From positions 3,177,001 to 3,241,000 of the forward strand of contig JAPVLO010000074.1 in NCBI GenBank assembly GCA_027257055.1: a stretch of DNA of 64,000 bases, in the 5' to 3' direction. Below are positions 23,041 to 35,192 of this stretch, piece by piece. Below the pieces are notes generated by a model that had not been told where the DNA came from, ran no database searches, and saw only the letters and a list, made by a program, of their open reading frames with translations. The translations under genes were made by a program, and so were the position numbers. The DNA is from Cephalopachus bancanus. Taxonomy: Eukaryota > Chordata > Mammalia > Primates > Tarsiidae. Positions within the stretch are counted from its first letter, which is position 1. Each line of letters starts with the position of its first letter.

Positions 23041-23808
23041 TTATTTTTTTAATTTTTAATTTTTTATAGATTCAAGGGAGACGTGCAAGTTTGTTACATA
23101 GGTATATTGAATGATAGTGAGGTTGGGGCTTCTCCTGAGCCTGTCACCCTGTGGTGAGCATGGTACCCAGTGGGTAGCTTTTTAAATTTTAAAGATGTGG
23201 GGTACAATTCAGGGTGAGGTATATAAGTGGTCATTGTACAAGTGAAGTTTGGGCCTCCCATTGATCCTCACATACAACCTCTGGGGAAGACAGGGTGGCG
23301 ATTTCTAAAAGAGCTGAACATCGACCTTCCATACAACCCAGCCATCCCCCTTCTGGGAATATACCTGGAGGAACTCAAATCATTCTACAAAAAAAGATAC
23401 CTGCACACGCATGTTTATTGCAGGACTATTCACAATACCGATGGGTAGTTTTTCAGTCCTTATCCCTCTCCTCCCACTCACCCCCCTTTAGGATTCCCCA
23501 GTATCTGTTGCTCCCATCCTTATGCTCACGAGTATTCAGTGTTTAGCTCCCACTTATAAGTGAGAATGTGTGGTATTCAGTTTTCTGTTTCTGTGATAAT
23601 TTGCTTAGAATGATGGTCTCCAGCTGCATCTAAGTGAACAAGGGACATGCAACGACACTATACAAATAGCCTGCAAACATGGAAAAATGCTCAGCATTAC
23701 TAATCATCAGAGTAATGCAAATCAAAACCACAATGAGATACCATCTCATACTGGTCATAATAGCTATTATTAAAAAAATCAAAAGACAACAGATGTTGGT
23801 GTGGAAAG
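23041..23808 (-). mobile_element. Old L1 with 5' inversion, inserted in L2
   Basis: The minus-strand 3' UTR ('gtgcaagtttgttacatagg' on plus) is at 23041-23182 and continues at 23464-23640 ('agtttttcagtccttatccc', 'tcccacttataagtgaga'). From about 23641 to 23808 the sense switches to plus: 'ctaatcatcagagtaatgc', 'accacaatgagataccatct' and 'aacagatgttggtgtgga'. This is an older twin-primed L1 (L1P/MA-like). It is split by the younger L1 at 23183-23451. Confidence 0.8.
23183..23451 (-). mobile_element. Young L1 with 5' inversion, nested in the old L1
   Basis: A 12-bp TSD flanks it: TGGGTAGCTTTT at 23171-23182 and TGGGTAGTTTTT at 23452-23463, one mismatch. Positions 23183-23272 are minus-strand 3' UTR ('aaagatgtggggtacaattc' on plus). 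Positions 23273-23451 are plus-strand ORF2 sequence encoding GWRFLKELNIDLPYNPAIPL and LGIYLEELKSFYKK. The total is only about 270 bp, so both primed ends were short. The plus frame at 23227-23448 is this fragment, not a gene. Confidence 0.88.
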
Positions 23809-23814
23809 ACATTT

Positions 23815-23950
23815 CTTTTTTTATTTCTTTTTTGTAGAGACAAGGTCTCACTGTTGCCCAGGTTGGTCTCAAACTCCTGGACTCAAGCAATCCTCTTCCC
23901 TTGGCCTCACAAAGTGCTGAGATTACAGGCATGAGCCACCGTGATGGGAC
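23815..23950 (-). mobile_element. Alu left-monomer (FLAM-like)
   Basis: On plus it reads 'gtagagacaaggtctcactg', 'ttgcccaggttggtctcaaa', 'ctcaagcaatcctcttccc' and 'ggattacaggcatgagccacc' (with one change). This is one inverted left monomer with no right monomer. Either a fossil monomeric Alu or a truncated dimer would fit. Confidence 0.8.
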
Positions 23951-24090
23951 CCATACCTATTTTTAACTTTCCTGTAGCAATGAGGAAATAGTGAGGGGAA
24001 ATGAAGTTCAAAGCGAGTAGAATGACTTGAGGCAACTGCAATACGCCAGGTGAGAGGTGATGGCGGCTTATACCAGGGAGAAGCCAAAAA

Positions 24091-26522
24091 AGCCTTTTGG
24101 TTGGATTACTTCTCTGGGCTAGATAATTTACTTACATGCCAATGCATTCTTAACCTTTTTAATTGCTTTCAGAAAAAGAGCAGCCCATCTACTATCAAAA
24201 GTCACCTCCACCTTCTGTTTGTCACTTTTTTCTATTAATTATACACTTTATTTTTGTAATCGCTAACTTATTTTTTCTATTAGTTCAATAACTACAAGCT
24301 TCAGAAAATAAATTCTCCCTCAAATATTCATTGTCTGAGAGTATAATCTATAATTCTCGACTCCAAATTCTCACCTGATGGCTAATTCTTTTAGCCATAG
24401 TAAAGTGGTTTTAATCACCATTACTAGGGAAAATCCCACTGACCTTCTGCTTCAGAACTCTGTAGATAATTTTAAATCCTCACTTTATCTGACATCTTTG
24501 TGACATTTGATATTATTGATTATTTCTTTCTGGAATTTGAACTTTCTTCTGTTTGTATTTATGTTTCCAATGGCCAGTAAACGATTAGAAATAGTGAACA
24601 ATAAATACTCACTTTATCTTGTCTTTAAAATGATGCATGCTGTAAAATTTTGTGTACCTGTAACTTTATATGTATAATATTCATATTTATTCAAATATAA
24701 AATATGTAATTGTATAGCAATATTCAATCTCAGTGAATATGAAAACAATTCCTTCTGGTTTTTTTTTCATTATTGAAATAATTTGGTTTTCTCAAATGGT
24801 CTGTGATGCTGCTATTCCAAAGAGTAATGAAATTGTTTTCCTTTGCTCACAAATAGTTTTTCAAGACAGAGCTCAAAGAAAGAATATGCAAGGATTTTGT
24901 TGCAAAAATTTTGGTCTCTAGGCCTTCAAGTTTTTTTGCAAATTAAAAGGAAATTAGCTTTCCCCTCACATCCCCAACTTTTGTATATTGGATTTTAAAA
25001 TTTTATGTTAAGAGCCATAAGGTATATTTGGAAGGGAGTGGGTCAGGGAGAGATTGCCTAGGAAATTTTGAATTAGTTGGTCAAGAGACTGAGCACTGAG
25101 TGAGGGTCTCAGAATATTGAACCTAAGTCTTCTAATCAGCTGGGTCAACTCTAGCCCTCATATGAATAAAATCCTCCCCTACCTACTCTCAGGACCCACG
25201 CCATTTATCCCCACAAGTTGTTTCGCAAATGAGACTTGACTTCTGTCTTAATATTCTGCATGGGACATACTGCAATAGTCAGGAAACCTATGTGCCCTAA
25301 ATTTGAAAGGGGTGGAGAGGTGGCCCTGGGCATCTAGCATGGTGGTTTGTGTGAATGTGGGCATGGACAGGAGAGAAATCTTCCACACTGTAGTTAAGGG
25401 CCTGATTGGGAAAGCTTTAGCAGGACCACTGGGTATTCATAACAACATGTAGATGAACCTCTTCTCATCAGCATTGTCCAGATTATTCATAGCTCAATTT
25501 TTATCTTTGTTTAACTACAAATTCAAATAGCCAGGTTATCCAAAGCATATGGATAACAAAAACAATTTTAATAAAGAAGGCTTTGTGAAACAAGAAAGTT
25601 ACCATATTTCTAGTTCTCGGAATGAACTTAATTGATTTTATTAATTTAATATCAATAAAAAAACCAATGTGTCAAACAGTAATGGAGACTTTATTAAGGG
25701 AAGATAGAATAGGAAAAAAAAACTAGCAAATGATGTCTGTGGTTTTCACATACTCTAGCTAGAAAGAATTAACATAAGACTTTCAAGTATTTTTGTGCTA
25801 GAGAGAACAGTTTTCCATTTAATGGAGATATAAGCATAAGATTGTCTCTGGATTCATCTAATTTAACTTTTTCTGTGACATTTCTCTGATGACCTCTGAT
25901 TATTTTGTACCCATGTAGCTCTGCCTGCAGGGAAGAAGATGATAATGCCAATATGAATGTTTTGATCCCTGTAAAACCCCCTGAAATTCTACTCATTAAA
26001 ATTTACTTTTTAAGTAATTATGAACTTGCTTAATGTGACTCAACATCTGAAACAAGAAGATGACTCTGGCATGCTAACAAAATAGAATTTTTAAGTCTGA
26101 AAGCTTGGGGGCTTAAAATCATTTCCAAATTGGAAACCTAAACTCTGAATCCAATCTATTATGTTTCAATTCCTCAGTGAGTTTATCTTATTTTTAAGCA
26201 AAATTTAGAAATCTAGATATTTCTTTTGAAACCCTAATTTCTTGCTTCTTTTGAAAATTGATCTGACAACATGACAACTTGTATTCCCACATGACAACTG
26301 CCTGAAGCTGAATGGAAAGTGCTCACGTGGTAGCTTTAAAATCCATACAGATAGCCTTTCTGTTCCTTGATGACTCCTTAGTAACCATCCACTATCAGAA
26401 TCAAATTCTGGCTTTAAAAAATATCATGCCTGGACCCTACTCCAAGAGTTTCTCTCTTGGTTTGCCATGGAATCAGAAATATTTTAAACAGGCAATCAAG
26501 GCTGATATCCACCCTTGTAGAC
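24091..26522. other. Anonymous sequence with a possible L2 relic
   Basis: A possible plus-strand L2 reverse-transcriptase relic lies near 24440-24600: 'gacatttgatattattgatt' followed by 'tctttctggaa', echoing the L2 'AAFDTVDHSLLLE' coding block. The rest is unrecognised. No intact frame. Confidence 0.35.
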
Positions 26523-26602
26523 TATGTTTCTCAGACTTAATGTGCATTTGAATCCTTTGGTGAACTTTCTAAAGGGCAAATTCTGATTCTACCGATAGAC
26601 CA
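26523..26602 (+). mobile_element. Partial MER5A-like remnant
   Basis: It has 'tctcagacttaatgtgcat', 'tgaatcctttggtgaacttt' and 'aaattctgattct' in MER5A order, truncated after about 80 bp. Confidence 0.6.
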
Positions 26603-29199
26603 TAGTTATGAAAAGTTCTTCGGTGGTTCAGATGATGCTGGATCCTGGGTGGCATTTTGAATATCAAGATTCAAGCACAATTCATAATAGCAGAACCTTC
26701 AGAATCTATGTTTAATGTTCAGATTCCAAGTTCTCAGGATCTACAGAACCTTCCTCTGTTGATCCTAACACCTCTACAAAGAATATTCTATTTCTCTTCC
26801 CCTCCCCCAACTTAGATTCCTTAGTTAGTCAACCTAATCAATTCACTGCATCTCTCTTGTAGCATTCCTTCCTATATATATCTTCCTGGTCAAACTCCAT
26901 CTCTGGTTAGACACAAAGCTCTCCCTGAAACTGAATGACTGAATTTAGTGGAGATAAACATTCAACCATACAGATTGGTTTGAAATTTACACATCTCCAA
27001 AGGACAAACGGTATTGCAAATCAATCCTGCTAGTAGTACAAACTCTCTCCCACTTTGAGAGGAAACTTTCATCAAAGAAATACATGCCTCTTAACTGTAT
27101 TCCACCTTCTCTTTCATTATTATGCAAACCAGAGAAGCAGCAAAAATCAACAGAATGTTTTTGCCTTACAAGTAAGACAATTGCTCTTTTATCTTTTTCT
27201 TTCCTATCCTTGCTTCCAATGCCAGAGGAGCTGGGGCTTAAAAAAGGAAGGGAAAGTTGGAATTGAGATCCAGAACCCTCTCCACTAAAAACAGGCCCAC
27301 GTGTGCACACACAAGCACGTACCCTTGAAACGTCATAGTTTTAGCCTACACTGTAAATAGGAGTAGGTCTTTGATCTAGTTATGAAATTGTCAACTCAAA
27401 ATCAACGTGATTATGTCGTACATATAGGGATAGGATTATAATTGTAATGCATGTGGCAAAAAAGTCAAGTATTTGGGGAAGGATACTATCAAGGAAATGA
27501 GTTGATAAAGCTCAGAAGAGAAGCATAAACATTGGGAAAATATGAAGCAATTTCTTGTTGCAATTTCTCGGCTTACCAGTGACATTAGTAACTTTTCATC
27601 TTTCTTTTAGCCATTAATTAGCCTTTTGATAGCATGCTTGTATCAATTACTCTAATTGCCCTGGCCCAGCTCTGCATCTCTTTACTTGCAAAAACCCAAC
27701 TTTCTACATTACTATCCTTCTTTTATCTGAAATAAATATTTAAATAGAAACGAATCATTGTTGTGTAGACATTATATTTTTCATTGCAATATTTCTTAAT
27801 CAAAAGTCTATTTATTCCTTTATTCTATCATCTACTTATTCCTTTCCATTAAATATTAAATTTTTAGAGTCTTATTTCATATTTTGAGGTTTATTCATTC
27901 ATTTATTCATGCATCGATTACAAATATTTACTGAGATCCATATGCAAGCTAGACGCTAAGAATAAGAAATAAATGAAGCAAAAATTACTCAAGGGACTTA
28001 TCGCCAGCTTTAAAATTTGCCCAGGTTTTCTCAAACTTGGTTTCATTGTTGTTAAAGTTGTGTCCTTTTTAAAATATATCAATTTCAAAGAATATTTTAA
28101 GAACATATAGCTACTTTCAAGGAATTACATAGAAGTTTATCACCAATTTTTAAATAAAACAATTACAAGTTTTAAATTAGAGAGCATATGGTTTTTTAAA
28201 TTGGCTCTTCCTTGACAATTAGCACTGAAAACATACCCCTGTCCATCAAACACATGGACTGAGGGAGATGACAGTCTCATTTTTACCTTTGACCAGAAAC
28301 TATCAGAGAAATAATGAAGTTAAGCTTCATGGTGTCTTCTTTCCATTGCTATAGGAGAAATTCTATAACTGCACTCACATGGTTGTATATATCTTTCTAA
28401 TTTTCAAAAATTACATATTTGACCAAGATTAGTTAAGATTACTGGCTCTTTACATTACAATTTTCTTTCACCATACTTCTTATTTGGGATTTAAAAGAAT
28501 GAACTCTGGTATCATGGGAAGGAAAAAGGAAAATAGGATGGAAAATGTACAATTTTTATGGGAAAAAAGACATTTAAAAAAGTTTCAAGAATACAAACAA
28601 TAAACTGCAAACACTTGAAGTAAAAGTAAATTTGAATATTAAATTTATTAAAAATGTGATAGAAAATGTAGATAAAATTAATGTAATGCAAAACAAAAGT
28701 AATGATACATTGAGATAATTTTGACACAAAGGCTTTAATTGTAATTTTAAAAACTTTAATTCACATCAGAGCAATAATTAATGTAAAAGAAGGGATAAAT
28801 TTTGAACACAAGTAATTAATAGCCTTTTATATTTTGTGCTAATCTAATTAATGACATTAAGTGAATCATATACACATGTTGGAAAAATATTTAAATTTCT
28901 TGCTGATGTGACCTGAAATACTGGTATGGACAAAGATAACAAAAAACTCATAGCACTAAAATCAGGACTTCAGTAAAAATTGAATAATCACTACTGCTAA
29001 TTTAAAGATCATGAAAGATTAGGTACTGCAGTAGAAAATTTGAAGTGCTCTGAAATCTAAAATCCCTTATGTGAAAGATATTCATAGTAGCTTTCTCAAA
29101 ATTAAAAAAACCTAAAATATATTGAATTTAAAAATAACGAGTAACTGTCAATATAAAAATTGCTAGGCGAAGTGGAGACCAAAGTGAGACCCAGATTTT
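26603..29199. other. Anonymous AT-rich sequence
   Basis: Two frames of 107 (minus) and 77 (plus) codons overlap on opposite strands at 26987-27310; neither has a recognised domain. A TTCATTCATTTATTCATG stretch with 'aaatatttactgag' at 27885-27935 could be the end of a MIR or L2 copy, but this is too short to call. Confidence 0.4.
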
Positions 29200-29281
29200 A
29201 TCTGTACAATGACCATTTGTATACCTACCCTGAATTGTACCCTCCACCTTTAAAAAATTAAAAAAGAAAATAAAAACAATA
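29200..29281 (+). mobile_element. L1 3' end, about 80 bp
   Basis: Main-family L1 terminus: 'gaccatttgtatacctaccc', 'tgaattgtaccctccacc', then an A-rich tail of AAAATTAAAAAAG type. Extremely 5'-truncated. Confidence 0.8.
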
Positions 29282-30879
29282 AAAAATTAATAAAAATTGC
29301 TTAACTTCCAGAGAAAACTTGAATTACCCTTCTAGTCTCATTATAGAAGATATCACAAAATTGTTGTCAAATAAGGTGACATTCAAAAAATATAAGCCAA
29401 AAATTAGGGAGAAAGCTATCATAAAATGTGTCAGTTAAATAATAAAAGTACGTTTTTTAACTTTCTGATATTTTTAATATTTGTTAGTTTCAATTTGTTG
29501 CTACATATACATATTTACAATCTAAATAACTATTCACTTTGTGGCAGATCTTACATTTAACATTTTCTATTTTTTTAAAGTCCTCCAACCTCCGAATGAG
29601 TATAAGCTTCAGTGCTTATAAAACTGGATCTGCATTTGCTTTTGCCTATTTTTCAGGCTTAGCTGAGCATGTGAAAAACAAGAAGTATGCAGTGAGAATA
29701 TATAAAATTACAAAAATAATCACTTTCGCTTTAAAATGTGTGAGGCGATTTCAAACAGATTTCACAAGCAATAGTGACTGAGCTTAAAATTGATTTACTA
29801 ATTGCCATTTAAAATATTTTGTAAGTGATTTTTCTCTGTAAAAAGACTTTTAAAATAATCAATAGTTGTTTTTTTAAAGTACCTTATAAAATATGTGGCA
29901 AATCAAAATGTGTTCAAATTTTCTAAAATGCCTACTCTGTGCTCGGAACTTTTGAAAGCCTTTAAACACAATGCTCAAAGATACTTCTTTGATTCCTTCT
30001 TGTAGTGCTACTTGGGAAGAAAACTTTAAAAATACATATAGTTATTAATTATCTTAATGAAGGAAATAGGGTCTTGTGATAGAGCATATTGGGGAAAAGG
30101 GAATACTGTTTTAGGTATGAAGGCAAGAAAACATCCCTAAGAATGTAAATGAAGCGTTATACCTAAAATAATCAAGAAGAAATAAGCCATTAAAAAAAAC
30201 TTCTAGGAAGAAATTCATGAGCAGGAAACAGCAAGTATAAAATCCATAATAATATGCAGGTTTTTAAAGTTTTATGCCTGCTTCTTAATATTCTTACCAC
30301 TTTCTTTTCTGTTTGATTTTAATTAAGCAGATTTTTATAATATTTCCTTTATCCAATATAGTATTCTTCATGAGAGATATGTGTTGAAAAATACCTGGTA
30401 CACAGATTTGTCTACCGCTGGCACTTCAATTAATAGGCCTCAAAAGACTGTTATAATCCTGTTTAAAATAAGCTTCCATGCAACTTGATATTTGTCTTGA
30501 ATTAATTATGAAGAAACAACATGTGATGAGACCTGACAACTAACTGTATCACTAGCAAAGGGAGAATTCTTGTTAGGGCTGTGACAAGACTAATTGTGAC
30601 CTTAGTGCTTTTTGAAGAAATTTTATACTTGACAGCTTGCTGAAACAGCTCTTTGAAAAGTAATGCAGCCATTCATCACCTTCATAATTGATAATATATC
30701 CTAGAAAATGATTTCATTTAAAGACAGACAAATAAAGAATACCATTTGGAAGGATGTAATGAATTTGAAAAACCAAGGAAATTTGAAATAGAAAAGCACA
30801 CTATGAGGATAATAGACTGTACCAAGTCTATTAACATGCAATTTATATTGGTCATTGGGTACAGGGCAAGGTCTCAGAA
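29282..30879. other. Anonymous AT-rich sequence
   Basis: Nothing recognised. The 80-codon frame at 29539-29781 has no family resemblance. Confidence 0.45.
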
Positions 30880-31060
30880 GGCAGTCTGAGTTAAAATGTT
30901 TGCTCTTTCACTTTTTAGCTTTTTAGCCTTCGTTACTACTTAAACTCTCTATGCCTCAGTTTCTCAACAATAAATGAGAATAAGAATGATATTTAACTCA
31001 CAGGTTTATTGTAGATACATAACATAGAACTTTGCTATTAATAATAACAACTATTATTGT
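30880..31060 (+). mobile_element. MIR SINE
   Basis: The MIR core order is kept: 'aaactctctatgcctcagtt', 'tctcaacaataaatgagaat', 'aagaatgatatttaactcac' and 'aggtttattgtagatacat'. A diverged ancient copy. Confidence 0.75.
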
Positions 31061-31307
31061 CCTTAATTTTCTGGTTAAAAAATACCAAATTTCCAAGCTT
31101 GTTAACTGTTTCAGATAACTCCAGTAAGGACAAGACATCACCTGTTGGTGATCTAGTAAAAAAAGACTGTCCTCAGGCTTCAGGCTATGGCTTTATATCA
31201 GTCAGCATTCCGCAAAGAAACAGAACCAATAGGAGGGATATAGGAGGGGAACCCGCGCAGAAACGGCATTTATACATAATTGTGTGTTTATTTTTAATGT
31301 TTAAACT

Positions 31308-31800
31308 TCAGTTATCTTCAAAATACTCTCTGGTTGATGCAAAACACCTATTGAGACACTTTTTCCACTGCTCAAAACAGTTTTTCAACTCACCAATTTT
31401 GATGTCTTTAGTGCTTCTGCTGTTTTTTTGTTTCAACTCTTCCACATGGTTAAAATGTTTCTCTTTGAGGATTTTTTTCATCTGAGGAAACAAACAAAAA
31501 AAGTCACTTGAGGTGAGATCAGGTGAATAGGTTTGGTGGGGCAGGGGAGTCATGCTATTTTTGTCCAAAAATTGCTAAACACTTAGTGTGATGTGGGTAG
31601 GTGTGTTGTCATGGTGGAAGAACCAGACACTTGTTTGCCACAACTCAGGATATTTCTTCTGCAAATCATGATGTAATTTTCTCAAAACTTCCAGATAAAA
31701 ACCAGTTGTCAGTTGTTGATCTGGAGAAACAAATCCCGAGTGTATTATAAGCAGCCCGCCCTCCGAAAGATAATTCTGTTTTGGGGGTCCCTCCCCATGT
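31308..31800 (-). pseudogene. Mariner (Tc1/mariner) transposase, C-terminal fragment
   Basis: On the minus strand the transposase catalytic C-terminal half reads through YLEVLRKLHHDLQKKYPELW and WFFHHDN (second catalytic Asp, codon 31608-31610), then HQTYSPDLTSSDFF (third catalytic Asp, codon 31503-31505) and FEQWKKCLNRC, ending FEDN and stop. The two Asp codons are exactly 35 codons apart, i.e. 34 residues between them, the DD34D spacing of mariner. One TAG stop (31575-31577) breaks the frame. The N-terminal DNA-binding half, first Asp and 5' inverted repeat are missing. It lies inside an older repeat. Non-functional. Confidence 0.9.
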
Positions 31801-31980
31801 AATCACAATGTATAACATATACTTACATATGTACTTACATATAGCAAACAATATATGCATATATTGTACATATTGCACACATACATGTATTATATACACA
31901 TATATATTTATATATTAATTTGCATATAATGCAAATAGATGTATATAATGTATTGTTGATCTATTTTATATTATATGGTA
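31800..31980. repeat. AT-rich microsatellite-like stretch
   Basis: An irregular run of ACATATACTTACATATG and TATATACACATATATA motifs. It probably expanded from the TATATA tract of the host repeat. Confidence 0.7.
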
Positions 31981-32412
31981 CAAGAAATTTATTATAAAAT
32001 ATTGGCTCATGTGATTATGGAGGCCGAGAGATCCCATGATCTGTCATCTGCAAGCTGGAGACCCTTGTATGCTGTTGGTGGAGTTTGAAAGTCTGAAAGC
32101 TGGAGGACCAATAGAATAGATTCTGGTCTGGGCCTGAGAATCAGGAGGACTGAGGGCCAAAGATCGATGTTCAGCTCAAGTAGTCACAAGCAGAGAATGG
32201 ACACAACTTTTCTCTGCCGTTTTGTTCTTCTCAGGCACAAAAGGGATCGGGTGATGCCACCCATATTGAGAATGACCATCTGCTTTACTCAGTCTAGCCA
32301 TTTAAGTGCTAATCTCTTCTGGAAACATGCTCACAGATACACCCAGAAATAATGTTTAGTCAATGATTCTGGTGTCTCACAGCCCAGTCAAACACATGTA
32401 ACCATCACAGGC

Positions 32413-35033
32413 ATTAATTAGCATCCATTTCCTTTCTTTCTCATTTCCTTTGGTTGTCTATAAATGTTTAGAGTATAGTGAAACAAATATAAAATAACAA
32501 TAAAGCTTATATCTTTCATTAAAAATAAATTTCAGTGAACTGTTTTAACTGAAATTTACCACCTTCTTCTACACTACTCCTTTGGTCATTCTTGATGATG
32601 TAAATACGTATGTGTATGATCCATTAAACACCTTGGGGCCTGTCAAGAGTCTAACCTCCTCTGCTTTTAGGAACTTATTCTCCACAACACTACCTCTCAA
32701 TCCTAAATCATAGTTTAGATTTCATGCTTATCAATAACTACAGCCCATCCAGAATTCACTGTGAAGCATCTCTTTAAACACCATCAGATTATATTCCTAA
32801 ATTTTTGTCTAGTTTTAATTACTAATGAACCCTCAGATCCTAGCACAATTTAGGATTAATAGACTTGCTCTCTCACTCCCTTCATTTTCTCCCTTCCTTG
32901 CAGAGTTTAAAGCTCAATTTTTATAAGGATTTCCTTGCATTCAGTCTCACCTCTCTCACCCCTCTTTAGCGTGATCTTTGTTTGGCTAACCTTAGCTCTG
33001 ATTAAGCTCACTCTACCCTTACTCTGTACCTGTGCCTAAAAACATGCAGCTGAACATGGTGACACAAAGAAACACGCAATTAGCTGGCTGCTCTTACTAA
33101 ACTCGGGATCCTCCTGATTGTTAATTAAACCTTTAGGTTTCCAGGCCATTGCGCAATGTTTTACTCATTCATTCACACTCTCTGATACCTAGAAGACTGC
33201 TCCCTGATGTCTCCTCTCCTTTTAAATCTCTATTACCTCTTCTCACATGTATTTTTCTCTGCTGATAACTTAGCTTTCTCTTTTATTGAGAAAATGGAGC
33301 AGACTACAACTAAGCCCCATCACAAAAACATTATCTACTCACTTGTCCGTAATTGTGTTAATCCAATCAAATGTTTATTCCTGATCATATGATGCACTTT
33401 CTGTGCTGCTAGCGAAGACCAACAACCCAACCTGGTACTTGATTCTATTCCCTTTTAATTACTCGATGACTTGACTCCAGCCACTTTTTCTCTTTCAGAA
33501 ATCAATTCTCCCGTCCTCACCCCTTTACTGGCTCTTTCTCATTAAGCTATACATTTAACTGCATTTCTATCATCTTAAAAATCTATTGACTTCATTATTA
33601 CCTTCAGTTACCATCAATTCCCTTTTGTCCAGTTTAAAAAAACATAAAAGGTACACGTCTAGTAACTGTGTATTCTTTTCTCATTTTCTCTTTAAAAACT
33701 CTGATTTGGTTTTCACACCCACCAAACAGCTCTTGTCGTGACAGCCAATCTCCTCTACTTTGCTGCATCTGATGTTCAGCTTCTTCTCTCCCTTGACTTA
33801 TCAGTCGTTGACAATCCTATATCGCCTATACCATTCTTAGATGGCTATTGGACATGGAAACCTTGAGTTTTCTCCCACTTCTTTATTTAGCTGGTGTCTG
33901 GGTCTCCTTTTTCTATTCTCCTTTCCTTCTGTATCTCCTCATTTTCCTGACCTTTTTGCATTGCACATATACATAGCACCTCATCTTTACACATCTTATT
34001 TTAATATGCACATATCGAAATATATAGTCAATCTCATTCTGACTAGTGGCATAATATACTATGCAGACAAAAGTGGTTCGGGATTTTGTGCCTATAGACT
34101 CATTTGTCCAATTTCTCCCTCAATATCTCCATTGAGTTAAGTAACAAGTATTTTAAGCATAAAGTAATTTTTCCCCCAGACATTCTTTTCTTGAAATCTT
34201 CATCTTCAGTTAGAAGCCATTTTATCTTTTCAGGTAGTCAAATTCTAGATTTTCTCTTTCTCTCTCACACAATATCTATGCCACCATCAAATTTATTAGC
34301 TCTATCCTCAAAATATATTTAAAGTACATCAACTGTTACCACGTTGGTGAAAGACCATTATCATCTCTCCACAGACATTTTAAAATTTTTGTATGTTAAG
34401 GATAGTTAAAATAAAGTCTGGGCTTCAGAAACAAACTCCAAAATATGAGTTCCTTGTAAGTCTATTTTTATGATGTTGTTTTCTCTCTCTGTTGTTCTCT
34501 TTTTTTATGCTGTCTTGTGCCCTCGTATGACTAAGTAATTTTGATTAAATGCTGGAAATTACATATGCAAAACATTTAAAATAATTTAAGGCCCAACTAT
34601 CACTGCCAGACAGAATTTTTATTTTTATTTAGAAAACAGCTAAGAGCAATAGAATTCTAAAATCATCTTACCCCAGAGATTAAGGTGTTTTGAAACTGAG
34701 ATTTAGTTTCTGCAGGAATAAGCTCTCTGTCATATCACTTTTACTTTTAAAGTGTGCACCTTTGGAGTCTCAACCCAAAGGATAAATGGTAGTTGTAACG
34801 AAAATTCCCCTTTGATGCCTGGTCCCTTTTTCAGAAACCCACTACACCATAAGATTTTCAAATATGCTGCTAATCCTCTCAGACTCACTGATGCCTCTTA
34901 TAGAATAAGCAAACAGGAGAATAATATCTCCACATGATTGAATTACTTTTGTAAGTTTCTTTATATTTTTCTTTGTGCTTGTTTTTGGATTCATAATTGT
35001 TCACAATCTTATAAGGTCTCTAATGATATTAGG
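32413..35033. other. Anonymous CT-rich sequence, possible L2 ORF2 relic
   Basis: Positions 33500-34000 are pyrimidine-rich on plus and loosely follow the coding region of L2 reverse transcriptase ('tttgctgcatctgatgttca', 'cttgagttttctcccactt'). This is a weak match. Frames of 99 and 72 codons at 33841-34322 are open by chance in CT-rich sequence. Confidence 0.35.
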
Positions 35034-35044
35034 CAGATTTTTTT

Positions 35045-35181
35045 TTCCAGATTGGAAAATATAGTCTATTTAGGAAGTAAATTAGAGAGAGACAGAGAGA
35101 GAGAAAGAGGAGTTCACCTTCCCAAGGTAAGGAGGGGGGAAACATGGCGATGGCCATAGCTCAAAGAATACATGGCTAGTA
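35045..35181 (-). repeat. Unidentified GA-containing interspersed repeat, copy B
   Basis: Same element as 7104-7255 (shared GATTGGAAAATATAGT, GAGAGACAGAGAGAGA, TCCCAAGGTA and AACATGGCG.TGGCCA blocks). A direct repeat CAGATTTTTTT at 35034-35044 and 35182-35192 and the T run on the left suggest a retroposed copy with its A tail on the minus strand. The 73-codon frame at 34938-35159 overlaps it by chance. Confidence 0.65.
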
Positions 35182-35192
35182 CACAGATTTTT

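Larger units (their letters stand above)
22487..24090 (-). mobile_element. L2 LINE, broken by later insertions
   Basis: Positions 22487-23040 are the reverse complement of the L2 3' region: 'ctcaacaaatgtgcattaaatgcc' (the inverted terminal block), 'gcagcagtgaacaaca', 'ccctaccctcat', 'agggaacatcaagt' and 'gctaacatgatcagactta'. The element resumes at about 23955-24090 with the 'gaatgacttgaggcaactgcaat' and 'caggtgagaggtgatggcggctta' blocks. The intervening 0.9 kb is an old L1, an Alu monomer and a young L1. It is decayed and non-coding. Confidence 0.75.
31199..32412 (+). mobile_element. Mammalian-wide old repeat, split by a mariner
   Basis: The left end (31199-31255) reads 'aaagaaacagaaccaatagg'. 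The right part (31985-32412) reads 'tggctcatgtgattatggag', 'ctgcaagctggagaccc', 'tctgctttactcagtcta', 'cacccagaaataatgttta' and 'taaccatcacagg'. I remember this as a common ancient interspersed repeat but cannot name the family safely. The central part is replaced by the mariner fragment and an AT-rich microsatellite (31800-31980). Confidence 0.65.

Noticed and set aside
31308..31568. 86-codon frame as an exapted transposase gene
   Set aside because: It lacks the DNA-binding half and the first catalytic Asp, and a TAG stop lies directly upstream. There is no sign of a host exon fused to it, unlike SETMAR.
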